A DNA stretch of 5,398 bases from Dehalococcoidia bacterium (GCA_030612345.1 JAUWOB010000080.1:1-5398), one strand, 5' to 3'. Shown: positions 1 to 5,316, counted from the first letter of the stretch. Notes: generated by a model from the letters alone, not told the origin. Made by a program: numbers and translations.

Positions 1-448
1 GCTTTCTTATATATATTTCCAAGTCTTCAGGAAGAAGCTCCGCCATACAAGAGTAGCCGGCGAAGAGCTCATCTGCGCCATCGCCGGTCATGACGGAACT
101 AATTCCACTTTCTCTAACCAGCTTAAGGGCAAAATATATGGAAAGGTCATTGGGCAAGGCGAGGTCAAAGGTTTTCAGTATTCCTATAACCTCGGGAAGA
201 GTGGCAAGCGCTTCTTCCGTAGTGAATTCCATTTTCTTATGCTGTATTCCCAGGAGCTTGGAAATCTTTTCTGAATAACTCAGGTCAGATGCCAGGGAGT
301 CTTTTAACGCCACTGTGAAGCCTGCGCTTGGCCTGGCTACAAAAGCCAAAATGCCAGTATCGACCCCTCCTGATAGGAGTATGCCATCAGCTCTGTTCCT
401 CTCCACAGCTTCTCTCAGCTTAGTCCTTAACTGTTCACAAGGGTCCAT
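1..448 (-). CDS. Asparagine synthase-like PP-loop domain protein, partial (3' end beyond window)
   Basis: The first 149 codons are visible and the gene runs off the left edge. Seen: SGGVDTG at residues 26-32, the ATP-pyrophosphatase P-loop of asparagine synthase C-terminal domains (usual form SGGxDSS), and GDGADELFAGY at 122-132, the second signature of that fold. There is no N-terminal class II glutaminase domain with its Cys-2 nucleophile; the P-loop begins about 25 residues in. Family knowledge: such domains adenylate a carboxylate (for example aspartate) and amidate it. Without the glutaminase half the protein would need free ammonia, a partner, or another substrate, so I give no gene symbol. 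Start choice: the ATG at 446-448 has an AAAAGGA Shine-Dalgarno 9 nt upstream (458-464) and gives the short N-terminus typical of stand-alone forms. An in-frame ATG at 506-508 would add 20 residues but has a poor ribosome site. A minus-strand promoter candidate lies at 547-574. The family is confident; the substrate is unknown. Confidence 0.85.
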   Translation of the reverse strand, partial: MDPCEQLRTKLREAVERNRADGILLSGGVDTGILAFVARPSAGFTVALKDSLASDLSYSEKISKLLGIQHKKMEFTTEEALATLPEVIGILKTFDLALPNDLSIYFALKLVRESGISSVMTGDGADELFAGYSCMAELLPEDLEIYIRK

Positions 449-457
449 ATTGACGGG

Positions 458-464
458 TCCTTTT
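458..464 (-). promoter_or_regulatory. Ribosome binding site deciding the start of the asparagine synthase-like gene
   Basis: On the minus strand AAAAGGA lies 9 nt before the ATG at 448. The longer in-frame candidate at 508 is preceded only by a T/A-rich stretch without a clear Shine-Dalgarno. The ATG at 508 also overlaps by one base the stop of a 9-codon mini-ORF (minus strand, 537-508). This favours the 448 start but does not prove it. Confidence 0.5.
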
Positions 465-530
465 GCACCCATAATAACATCTTTCCCGCCTCTCAGATTT
501 TTGACCATTAAAAGTTCCACGCTCGAATTT

Positions 531-559
531 TTGACATAACCTCTGTATTATGTTATGAT
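531..559 (+). promoter_or_regulatory. Near-consensus sigma70-type promoter for the structured RNA unit
   Basis: TTGACA at 531-536 matches the -35 consensus 6/6. The spacer is 17 nt, and TATGAT at 554-559 matches the -10 consensus 5/6. Transcription would start near 566. It points away from the asparagine synthase-like gene and into a region without a long reading frame that ends at an intrinsic terminator about 300 nt later. This is the best promoter match in the window. Confidence 0.8.
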
Positions 560-574
560 ACAAATGTTAGGCAA
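547..574 (-). promoter_or_regulatory. Candidate divergent promoter for the asparagine synthase-like gene
   Basis: On the minus strand TTGCCT (569-574, 4/6 to the -35 consensus) is followed after 16 nt by CATAAT (547-552, 5/6 to the -10 consensus), placing a start near 540. It overlaps the plus-strand promoter so closely that the two -10 boxes lie within 13 bp. RNA polymerase would probably occupy only one at a time, so the two units may be reciprocally expressed. The -35 match is modest. Confidence 0.4.
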
Positions 575-605
575 GAATAGTCGGTGCCTAGCAAGGAGGT
601 GAGGC

Positions 606-671
606 ATGACACGAAGAGAGGCTTGGTTATGCCGATGGATGTTTCCTCATCGGAGCTCTCTGGCAACGTAA
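606..671 (+). CDS. Possible 21-codon leader peptide ORF
   Basis: An ATG at 606 follows the strong Shine-Dalgarno AAGGAGGT (593-600) by 5 nt and the frame closes at TAA 669-671. The peptide starts MTRREAWLCRW and is rich in Arg, with two Trp. It resembles no family I know. Because the SD lies inside the structured RNA and can pair with ACCTCC at 682-687, translation could be part of a regulatory switch rather than make a functional product. Alternatively the GGAGGT is only a stem arm and nothing is translated. Codon usage cannot be judged at this length. Confidence 0.3.
   Translation: MTRREAWLCRWMFPHRSSLAT
620..660 (+). repeat. Copy 1 of a 41-nt dispersed element
   Basis: It aligns without gaps to 1666-1706 at 32 of 41 positions, including an unbroken 12-base block (TTGGTTATGCCG). 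Differences are spread over all codon positions in every frame, so shared coding is unlikely. In this copy the ends pair (AGAGAG plus CT with AG plus CTCTCT) around a CCGATG/CATCGG hairpin. Confidence 0.6.
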
Positions 672-835
672 CGCGGAGTTGACCTCCATAGTTTAGGCAT
701 GTTGTCGGAGAGCAAGACGGAAGCCCCGAGCTCTTCGTCTGTAAAGCAAGGCTCCAGACAATGGAGTAACGGCAGTACAGCCGGAAGCTGAAGTGGAAGA
801 GTAGGGGTGATCAGAAACTGAATAGCAGTATTCAG

Positions 836-871
836 GAGCGGGCTCCAAAGACGGAGCCTGCTCTTCTTATT
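836..871 (+). terminator. Intrinsic terminator of the structured RNA unit
   Basis: Eleven pairs join 836-846 to 853-863 (GAGCGGGCTCC with GGAGCCTGCTC, one G-T pair), the loop is AAAGAC, and a T-rich tail TTCTTATT follows at 864-871. The GGCTCC of the 5' arm also occurs at 750-755 and could pair with the same 3' arm, so an antiterminator form is conceivable. Confidence 0.75.
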
Positions 872-920
872 GCTCAACGCGGGAGAGATCATGATCCAAA
901 GCGAATGACTCGGCAGAAAT

Positions 921-939
921 CCAGATCTGGTGGTATGAT
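921..939 (+). promoter_or_regulatory. Candidate extended -10 promoter with adjoining palindrome, upstream of the LEA14-like gene
   Basis: TGGTATGAT at 931-939 has the TGn extension and a 5/6 -10 hexamer. There is no good -35 box at 911-916. It is directly preceded by the perfect palindrome CCAGATCTGG (921-930), a possible operator, and followed by a small hairpin ACCCT/AGGGT (941-945/951-955) in the would-be leader. The position, about 50 nt before the start at 997, is suitable. The call is weak because the -35 is missing. Confidence 0.3.
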
Positions 940-996
940 CACCCTGGATGAGGGTCTTCTGCAAAGCCCGGCAAATACGCGTTGCAGGGATAGCCT

Positions 997-1491
997 ATGA
1001 AGCGATTGATGATTGGTGTCATTCTCATCGCGCTTGTGGCAGCCACCACCGGAACCGGCTGTCAAGCCACTCGATACCAACAGATCAGAGATAGCCTGGA
1101 GCCTTATGGCGTTGAGGTCACAGGTGCAGATGTGAAGTGGACTTTCCTAATACCAACCAGTGTGGTGCTTGGTCTTAACGCTATCATCTGGAACGGCAGT
1201 GATTACCCCCTCGAGATTGAGAGGGCCAGCTATACGGTGTACATCGGAGGATGAGAGGTCGGCGCGGATACCATCCATGATATCTATGTGTCGCCAACAG
1301 CTTTTACCTGTATCCCCGTATCTCTGGACATCTCGATTGCAGATCTGGGCGAATGGGTTTGGGATTACCTTACTGAAGGTGTGGAGATACGGGTTCTTGG
1401 AACGATGGAGGTTCCGGTCAAGATTTGGGGATTCAGGATCACATCAATCCCGGTAACGTTTGATGAATCGACTTACTATTCGCTCGGTTAG
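997..1491 (+). pseudogene. LEA14/WHy-domain exported protein, interrupted by an in-frame TGA
   Basis: ATG at 997 has AGGGA 6 nt upstream (986-990). Residues 1-21 form a signal (MKR, then a hydrophobic stretch) ending at Cys22. The box GTGC has Gly instead of Leu/Val at -3, so lipidation is uncertain. The remainder looks like an LEA_2/WHy domain: alternating beta-strand pattern, a strand with YTVYIGG near 79-85, then IPVSLDISI and, near the end, an RVLGTMEVPVKIWGF strand typical of the fold's last part. These domains occur in desiccation- and stress-related proteins and in outer-surface lipoproteins; the exact function is not known. TGA at 1252-1254 (codon 86) splits the domain, yet the same frame continues through good domain sequence to TAG at 1489-1491. 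Nothing else is damaged. A recent nonsense mutation (for example from CGA, GGA or TGG) is the simplest reading; sequencing error or readthrough is possible. Confidence 0.65.
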
Positions 1492-1665
1492 CGACAAGCC
1501 CGCCTGTCAGAAACGCCCTCGCGAACCACACTGCAATCCGATATGCCATGAACGCCCCATCAACATAGTAGAAAGCCGTATTCAGGCAAGACGCTACCCT
1601 TCCGGATAGAGCGAGAAGAACTGAACCGACCCTCGCCCGCTAAGCTCGATCATAACATGATAAAG

Positions 1666-1706
1666 GGTTTGGTTATGCCGGTGGGTTTGTCCTGAACGGG
1701 GCCCTC
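1666..1706 (+). repeat. Copy 2 of the 41-nt dispersed element
   Basis: It matches 620-660 at 32 of 41 positions. The flanking stem of copy 1 is kept with changed bases: here AGGG plus TT pairs GG plus CCCT, where two wobble pairs replace C-G and T-A. The inner hairpin of copy 1 is only partly kept (CCG/CGG), so this copy may have lost or altered its fold. It carries no promoter as good as that of copy 1 and lies about 105-145 nt before the pfkA start. Confidence 0.6.
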
Positions 1707-1726
1707 AGGAGACGGCCCGCCCCGGC
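1677..1726 (+). promoter_or_regulatory. Stable GC-rich hairpin in the pfkA upstream region
   Basis: GCCGG (1677-1681) pairs CCGGC (1722-1726), GGG (1683-1685) pairs CCC (1716-1718), and TCCTGA (1690-1695) pairs TCAGGA (1705-1710) around a 9-nt loop that contains GGGCCC. No T-run follows directly, so it is not a typical intrinsic terminator. It overlaps repeat copy 2 and competes with the fold seen in copy 1. It could stabilise or regulate an upstream transcript. Confidence 0.4.
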
Positions 1727-1747
1727 AATCCTTGTGTTGTGGGTTTT

Positions 1748-1777
1748 CACGAAGTCCATGAAATAGCTCTATTATCC
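1748..1777 (+). promoter_or_regulatory. Weak candidate promoter for pfkA
   Basis: A TTCACG-like -35 around 1748 is followed after about 18 nt by TATTAT (5/6 to the -10 consensus) around 1772. A second -10-like box, TAGAAT, lies nearer the gene. Both sit in the AT-richer stretch between the hairpin and the ribosome site, where a promoter would be expected. The choice between them is not resolved. Confidence 0.25.
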
Positions 1778-1809
1778 ATGGTAGAATAGAAGCTAAAACG
1801 GAGATCATC

Positions 1810-2778
1810 ATGAAGAAGATTGGCGTCTTGACCAGTGGTGGCGATGCCCCAGGGATGAATGCCTGCATCAGAGCTATAGTCCGCTATGGGATTAGCCGTA
1901 AGCTGGAAGTGGTGGGAATTCGAGGAGGATACCGGGGCATATTGGCGAAGGACATAGTGAAGCTAGGTAGCAGGTCGGTAGCGAACATTATCCACCGCGG
2001 GGGCACCATCCTGGAAACAGCTCGCTGTGATGAGATGAAGACGGAGCAAGGCATAAGAAAAGCGAATGAAACCCTACAAAGCGAAGGCATCGAGGGTTTG
2101 ATCACTATAGGAGGGGATGGCACCTTTCGCGGCGCGGTAGCCCTGGCCGAAGCTGGAGACGTGAAGCTGATCGGTGTTCCGGGCACCATAGATAACGATG
2201 TCTATGGTACTGACTACACCATTGGCTTCGATACAGCCATAAACACGGCCCTGGGTGCCATAGATAAGATCAGAGATACTGCAGGGTCGCTGCAGCGCCC
2301 ATTTTTCGTGGAGGTCATGGGAAAGACCAGGGGATTCATTGCCCTCGAGGTAGGGATTGCCGGTGGAGCGGAAGAAATCCTGATTCCCGAATTGCCGACG
2401 AAAATAGAACAGCTTTCCCTTGACATAAGTCGCAGCTTCAAGAAAGGCAAGAAGTCCTCGATCGTGATAGTTGCTGAAGGAGATGACGCCGGTGGCGCGT
2501 TTTCAATTGCGCAGCAGGTATGGGAGAGACTGGGGCTGGAGTACCGGATCTGCGTGCTGGGACATGTCCAGAGAGGTGGCTGTCCCACAGCCAGGGACAG
2601 AGTTCTGGCCAGCAAGTTGGGAGCAGCGGCGGTAGATGCTCTGCTTGAAGGCAAGGCGGGTTACATGGTGGGTGAGTTCAAGGGAGATATAACCCTCACT
2701 GCTCTTAGGGAAACCTGGGAGAAGAGGAAGGATCTGGACAGCAACTCGTTACGGCTGATCAAGGCGCTGTCCGGATAG
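1810..2778 (+). CDS. pfkA: ATP-dependent 6-phosphofructokinase
   Basis: A 322-residue protein, the usual length of the bacterial enzyme. It phosphorylates fructose 6-phosphate to fructose 1,6-bisphosphate, the committing step of glycolysis, in the cytosol as a tetramer. Seen: GGDAPGMNA at 10-18 and GGDGT at 101-105 (nucleotide site), PGTIDND at 124-130 with the catalytic Asp128, Arg163 before VEVMGK at 167-172, AEG at 222-224, and GHVQRGG at 251-257 (substrate His and Arg). Glycines are kept where pyrophosphate-dependent enzymes carry Asp and Lys (GGDG and PGTIDND rather than GGDD and PKTIDND), so ATP is the expected donor. Start: GGAG at 1800-1803 lies 6 nt before the ATG. The gene stands alone, converging on purC with a 50-bp gap. 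The upstream hairpin and repeat copy 2 may belong to its leader. TAG stop; no damage seen. Confidence 0.96.
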   Translation: MKKIGVLTSGGDAPGMNACIRAIVRYGISRKLEVVGIRGGYRGILAKDIVKLGSRSVANIIHRGGTILETARCDEMKTEQGIRKANETLQSEGIEGLITIGGDGTFRGAVALAEAGDVKLIGVPGTIDNDVYGTDYTIGFDTAINTALGAIDKIRDTAGSLQRPFFVEVMGKTRGFIALEVGIAGGAEEILIPELPTKIEQLSLDISRSFKKGKKSSIVIVAEGDDAGGAFSIAQQVWERLGLEYRICVLGHVQRGGCPTARDRVLASKLGAAAVDALLEGKAGYMVGEFKGDITLTALRETWEKRKDLDSNSLRLIKALSG

Positions 2779-2786
2779 GAACTCGC

Positions 2787-2804
2787 AAGAAGGCTGAACT
2801 TCTT
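2787..2804. other. Small inverted repeat between convergent pfkA and purC
   Basis: AAGAAG pairs CTTCTT around GCTGAA in the 50-bp convergent gap. The stem is only 6 bp and AT-rich, and no T-run follows on either strand. It might contribute to transcription ending but is too weak to call a terminator. Confidence 0.2.
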
Positions 2805-2828
2805 CTATTGACCTCTTCTCTCTTGCCC

Positions 2829-3746
2829 TCAGGGAACGCTCCCGGTCAGCTTTCGATACACCTCACGATATCTCTTTGCTGTTCCCTCTATCACCTCGTA
2901 CGGCAGCATGGGTGCCGGCGATCGCTGATCCCATCCCGAACCTGATAGCCAATCGCGAACAGGCTGCTTATCAAAGCTGGGCTGGGAGCGGCCCACCTCA
3001 TATCGGCCGGCATCCCAGAAGCGACTGGAGTCCGGGGTCAGCAACTCGTCGATAAGGGCTAGCCTGCCATCGATGAAACCGAACTCGAACTTTGTATCGG
3101 CGATGATTATGCCTCTATCCCTGGCGTAATCCCGAGCATAGCCATAGACAAGCAGGCTCTTTTTTGCCAGTTCCTCGTAGATGTCCTTGATGCCCAGGTC
3201 TTCGATGTCTCCGCTGACCAACAGCCGGTCGTGCCCGCTATCGCTCTTCGTGGTGGGGGTGAAGATGGGCTGGGGAAACTCCTGGCTTTCCCTCATTCCC
3301 GAGGGCAGACGGATGCTGCCGAACTTCCCGGTCTCCCTATACTCGGCCCATGCTGAACCGGAGAGATAGCCCCGCACTATGCATTCTACAGGTATGCGCT
3401 CAGCCTTGGCCACAAGCATAGAGCGGCCGATAAGAGAATCTGGTAGCTCCTCGAGATGGCCCGACAGATTCTTCACTTCGTTGAGAACAGCATCGCTATC
3501 GACCACCTTGATAACATGATTGGGCAGGATATGGGCCGTCTTCTCAAACCAGAAGGCTGACAGCCAGGTAAGAACCTTTCCTTTACCAGGGATGCCGCAG
3601 GGCAGAACAACATCGAAGGCAGAGATGCGGTCGGTGGACACGATGAGTAGCTCATCATCCAGATCATAAACATCTCTCACCTTACCACGCCGAAATGAGG
3701 GCAGCGGTAAGTTTGTGTTCAGCAAGACTGCTGCACTGCTACTCAT
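2829..3746 (-). CDS. purC: Phosphoribosylaminoimidazole-succinocarboxamide (SAICAR) synthase
   Basis: A 305-residue protein of the longer PurC type (about 300 residues, like the yeast Ade1 form) rather than the 240-residue E. coli type. It ligates aspartate to CAIR with ATP in de novo purine synthesis. Seen: GKVRDVY at 21-27, STDRISAFD at 37-45, RGYLSGSAWAEY at 125-136, PIFTPTTKSDSGHD at 160-173, IADTKFEFG at 215-223, LIDELLTPDSSRFW at 231-244 and SFDKQPVRDWL at 257-267, all standard in order and spacing. Start: minus-strand AAAGG lies 5 nt before the ATG at 3746, and the N-terminal LPSFRRGKVRDVY fits the family. The stop is TGA, which shows that TGA terminates here. It lies 78 nt downstream of the dehydratase gene on the same strand; no strong promoter or terminator separates them. 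No other pur gene is in view. Confidence 0.96.
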   Translation of the reverse strand: MSSSAAVLLNTNLPLPSFRRGKVRDVYDLDDELLIVSTDRISAFDVVLPCGIPGKGKVLTWLSAFWFEKTAHILPNHVIKVVDSDAVLNEVKNLSGHLEELPDSLIGRSMLVAKAERIPVECIVRGYLSGSAWAEYRETGKFGSIRLPSGMRESQEFPQPIFTPTTKSDSGHDRLLVSGDIEDLGIKDIYEELAKKSLLVYGYARDYARDRGIIIADTKFEFGFIDGRLALIDELLTPDSSRFWDAGRYEVGRSQPSFDKQPVRDWLSGSGWDQRSPAPMLPYEVIEGTAKRYREVYRKLTGSVP

Positions 3747-3824
3747 ATTTGCCTTTATTTGCCTTCGCTCAGGCCATGATGGTCACGGTAAGGGCCAAAT
3801 GGTTGCTTCTCGCCAAACCGACAA
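3747..3824 (-). other. Spacer between dehydratase gene and purC
   Basis: These 78 nt hold the purC ribosome site (AAAGG) and no clear terminator hairpin with a T-run or good promoter pair on the minus strand. Co-transcription of the two genes is therefore plausible, though the spacing is wide for translational coupling. Confidence 0.4.
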
Positions 3825-5276
3825 CTAGGAATCGATGCCGCATAATCTCCTGGCGCTGCTCTTCATTCTCTCCATATCAACCTGCCTGCCGATCATGATC
3901 TTCTGGGCCATAGGCGACCCGGCACCATGCATCGATTCGGGCAGATAACACGCCGCCCCCGCGCCGACAGTGAGATTCTCAATCAGTCGCAGCACACGAA
4001 CGCGGCTTTCTATGGCAACACCATCAACACCCTTCAGATACTTGGCAACGTGTCGCCCTATCGCGGGATGCTTGAGGTCTTTCTCAGAAGGCATAGTTAC
4101 TATTATGCCGCCGGCGATGTCCTGGGCCAGCCTGGCTATATCATAGGGAAACTTGGTCACGTTCAGTTTGGATACATTGGCTCTTAGAGTGTTTACCGAG
4201 TATGTCCCTGAAGCTTCTCTGTGGCCTTCATAAGCACAGGCAAGACTGCAGGACATCATGGTTTCATTAAGCTGAATCATGTCAATGATCTTGTCCTTGA
4301 TGTGGGAAGCTCTTGATGTCCCCTGATACTCAGCGATTAACTGACTGGCGCCAATCAGCACGTCGCCAATTCCTGACTTGCAGGCATAGCTCTGGCGGTG
4401 ATAGGCAGCGAACTTCTCGACCAAATCGCCGGCAAAGTCATATTCCTTGTACATAAACACCCGTTCCCAGGGAACAAACACGTCGTCAAAAACAACCATA
4501 CATTCCTGTCCCCCGTAGAGAACGTTGCCCACATCCATGTTCGGGCTCTCTATTTTTCTCGTGTCACATGGCTGTCTTCCGTAGATGTATATGATTCCTT
4601 CAGTGTCGCTGGGCAGGGCAAAGGAAATAGCATAGTCCTTGTCCTCTTCACGCATAGCTCTGGTGGGCATGCAGATGATCTCGTGCGAGTTCACAGCCCC
4701 GGTCTGGTGCATCTTACAGCCACGAACCACAATGCCGTCTGATTTCTCCTCCGCCACGTGCAGGTATTGGTCAGGATCGGCTTGCTCGGCCGGATGACGA
4801 CTCCGATCGCCCTTGGCATCTGTCATGGCACCATCGCAAACCAGGTCTTCATCCTGTACGTATCTCAAGTATGCTAAGAAGCGCTTGTTGTACTCGCTCC
4901 CATACTTCTGGTCAACGTCATAGGTCACCATCGACAAGGCGTTCAAGGCATCCATCCCCACACAACGCTGAAAGCAAGAGCCGGTATAAGCACCCAACAC
5001 TCTACCCATCTTTGACTTGCTGACCAAATCTTCGGTACTCTGATGGATGTGACAGAAGCGATTTATCTTCTTTCCCGTCAGGTGAGAGGTGGCTGTCATC
5101 ACGGCCTGATATTGAGGAAACTTCGCCTGGTCAGCAAGCTCATAGGTAGCGGCCACGCAGTTCATCGCGGGCCTGATAATAGGATGCTCCACATGATCGG
5201 CAATTCGCTCTCCAAACATGTAGAGTTCAAAACGCATCTTTCTCATGCTGTCAATGTATTCTTGGGCAGTTCTCAC
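3825..5276 (-). CDS. abfD: 4-hydroxybutyryl-CoA dehydratase / vinylacetyl-CoA delta-isomerase family protein
   Basis: A 483-residue protein (Clostridium aminobutyricum AbfD is about 490). Family role: FAD and an oxygen-labile [4Fe-4S] cluster dehydrate 4-hydroxybutyryl-CoA to crotonyl-CoA by a ketyl-radical route. The fold is shared with 4-hydroxyphenylacetate 3-hydroxylases and acyl-CoA dehydrogenases. Matches to AbfD residues as I remember them: Cys101 and Cys105 in CFQRC (C99, C103) with Gln103 between (Q101), Thr192 (T190), Glu258 (E257), His293 (H292), Tyr297 (Y296), Cys299-Lys300 (C299, K300), and Glu447 with Ala452 in PESMHGAGSP (E455, A460). The cluster ligands rule out a plain hydroxylase. 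Odd: one residue is missing between the Tyr and the Cys. Start is GTG 5276, the only usual start codon upstream of M11 in the open frame, and gives the family's RTAQEYIDS opening; the SD (GGGGAT, 9 nt upstream) is weak. No CoA-transferase or alcohol dehydrogenase lies nearby, so the pathway is open. Confidence 0.88.
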   Translation of the reverse strand: MRTAQEYIDSMRKMRFELYMFGERIADHVEHPIIRPAMNCVAATYELADQAKFPQYQAVMTATSHLTGKKINRFCHIHQSTEDLVSKSKMGRVLGAYTGSCFQRCVGMDALNALSMVTYDVDQKYGSEYNKRFLAYLRYVQDEDLVCDGAMTDAKGDRSRHPAEQADPDQYLHVAEEKSDGIVVRGCKMHQTGAVNSHEIICMPTRAMREEDKDYAISFALPSDTEGIIYIYGRQPCDTRKIESPNMDVGNVLYGGQECMVVFDDVFVPWERVFMYKEYDFAGDLVEKFAAYHRQSYACKSGIGDVLIGASQLIAEYQGTSRASHIKDKIIDMIQLNETMMSCSLACAYEGHREASGTYSVNTLRANVSKLNVTKFPYDIARLAQDIAGGIIVTMPSEKDLKHPAIGRHVAKYLKGVDGVAIESRVRVLRLIENLTVGAGAACYLPESMHGAGSPMAQKIMIGRQVDMERMKSSARRLCGIDS

Positions 5277-5289
5277 CTTGTTGTGATCC

Positions 5290-5316
5290 CCGTGGTTTTT
5301 AACAGCCCCACCACGG
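5290..5316 (-). promoter_or_regulatory. Hairpin in the leader of the dehydratase gene
   Basis: CCGTGGT and ACCACGG form a perfect 7-bp stem with a 13-nt loop, ending 13 nt before the GTG start on the minus strand. Its lower edge overlaps the weak Shine-Dalgarno (GGGG), so it could damp translation. A second weak stem, ACGCC/GGCGT, lies further upstream (5333-5337/5365-5369). No good promoter is seen between here and the window edge, which ends in a C-run. Confidence 0.3.

Larger units (their letters stand above)
595..687 (+). promoter_or_regulatory. Possible SD/anti-SD switch within the RNA
   Basis: GGAGGT at 595-600 is complementary to ACCTCC at 682-687, which closes a domain containing two perfect inner stems (AGAGAG/CTCTCT and CCGATG/CATCGG). 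The same CTCC (684-687) can instead pair locally with GGAG at 675-678 across a 5-nt loop, which would free the 595-600 Shine-Dalgarno. The two pairings exclude each other, the usual layout of a translation-controlling leader. This is seen by complementarity only; no energy was calculated. Confidence 0.35.
566..872 (+). ncRNA. Candidate structured small RNA (about 306 nt), class not recognised
   Basis: The unit runs from the start predicted by the 531-559 promoter to the terminator at 836-871. Hairpins that I can pair by eye: 568-572/586-590; a nested element in which 595-600 pairs 682-687 around AGAGAG/CTCTCT and CCGATG/CATCGG (634-639/650-655 region); 715-723/733-740 (AGACG, bulged G, AAG with CTTCGTCT); CTCCA/TGGAG at 752-756/762-766; CGGC/GCCG at 770-773/780-783; ACTG/CAGT at 817-820/826-829; then the terminator stem. 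No long ORF fits. Signature sequences of RNase P RNA, tmRNA and SRP RNA are not present. GGCTTGGTTATGCCG and flanks recur upstream of pfkA. It could be a free small RNA or a long terminator-controlled leader of the LEA14-like gene at 997. That an RNA is made is fairly likely; its role is unknown. Confidence 0.55.
1492..1809. other. Intergenic region upstream of pfkA
   Basis: No credible gene is seen in these 318 bases. The first 150 bases contain only weak stems (GACA/TGTC at 1493-1508; GCGAG/CTCGC at 1611-1615/1632-1636) without a T-run, so no terminator is called for the upstream gene. From 1666 lies the second copy of the dispersed element and a GC-rich hairpin, then a promoter-like AT-rich stretch leading to pfkA. 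Confidence 0.6.

Noticed and set aside
566..872. RNase P RNA, tmRNA, SRP RNA, T-box or c-di-GMP riboswitch
   Set aside because: The conserved core sequences that I know for these classes were looked for and not found.
647..964. Minus-strand 105-codon ORF opposite the structured RNA
   Set aside because: It runs antisense through the RNA hairpins and terminator, has a low-complexity composition rich in Leu, Pro and Ser, resembles no family and has no convincing ribosome site.
770..990. Plus-strand open frame of about 73 codons ending at TGA 988-990
   Set aside because: There is no start codon until 902, it reads through the terminator hairpin, and the translation resembles no protein. Chance openness is more likely.
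1252..1254. TGA recoded as Trp or Gly throughout the genome
   Set aside because: purC ends naturally at TGA, and the other complete genes have no internal TGA.
1252..1300. Selenocysteine codon with a bacterial SECIS after the TGA in the LEA14-like gene
   Set aside because: Only a loose stem (GGCG/CGCC with a short GGATA/TATCT) can be drawn and the typical apical loop is not evident. The position is not a known redox site of the fold.
1655..1693. Short ORF through repeat copy 2 (starting MIKGLVMP), similar in frame to copy 1
   Set aside because: It closes after 12 codons, and differences between copies do not favour third codon positions, so RNA or DNA conservation explains the similarity better.
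2214..2654. Long minus-strand ORF inside pfkA
   Set aside because: It is the shadow of a strongly conserved phosphofructokinase gene and has no family resemblance.
3825..5276. 4-hydroxyphenylacetate 3-monooxygenase as the product
   Set aside because: The four cluster-ligand residues and the catalytic Glu, Tyr and Lys of the dehydratase branch are present, which flavin-only hydroxylases lack.
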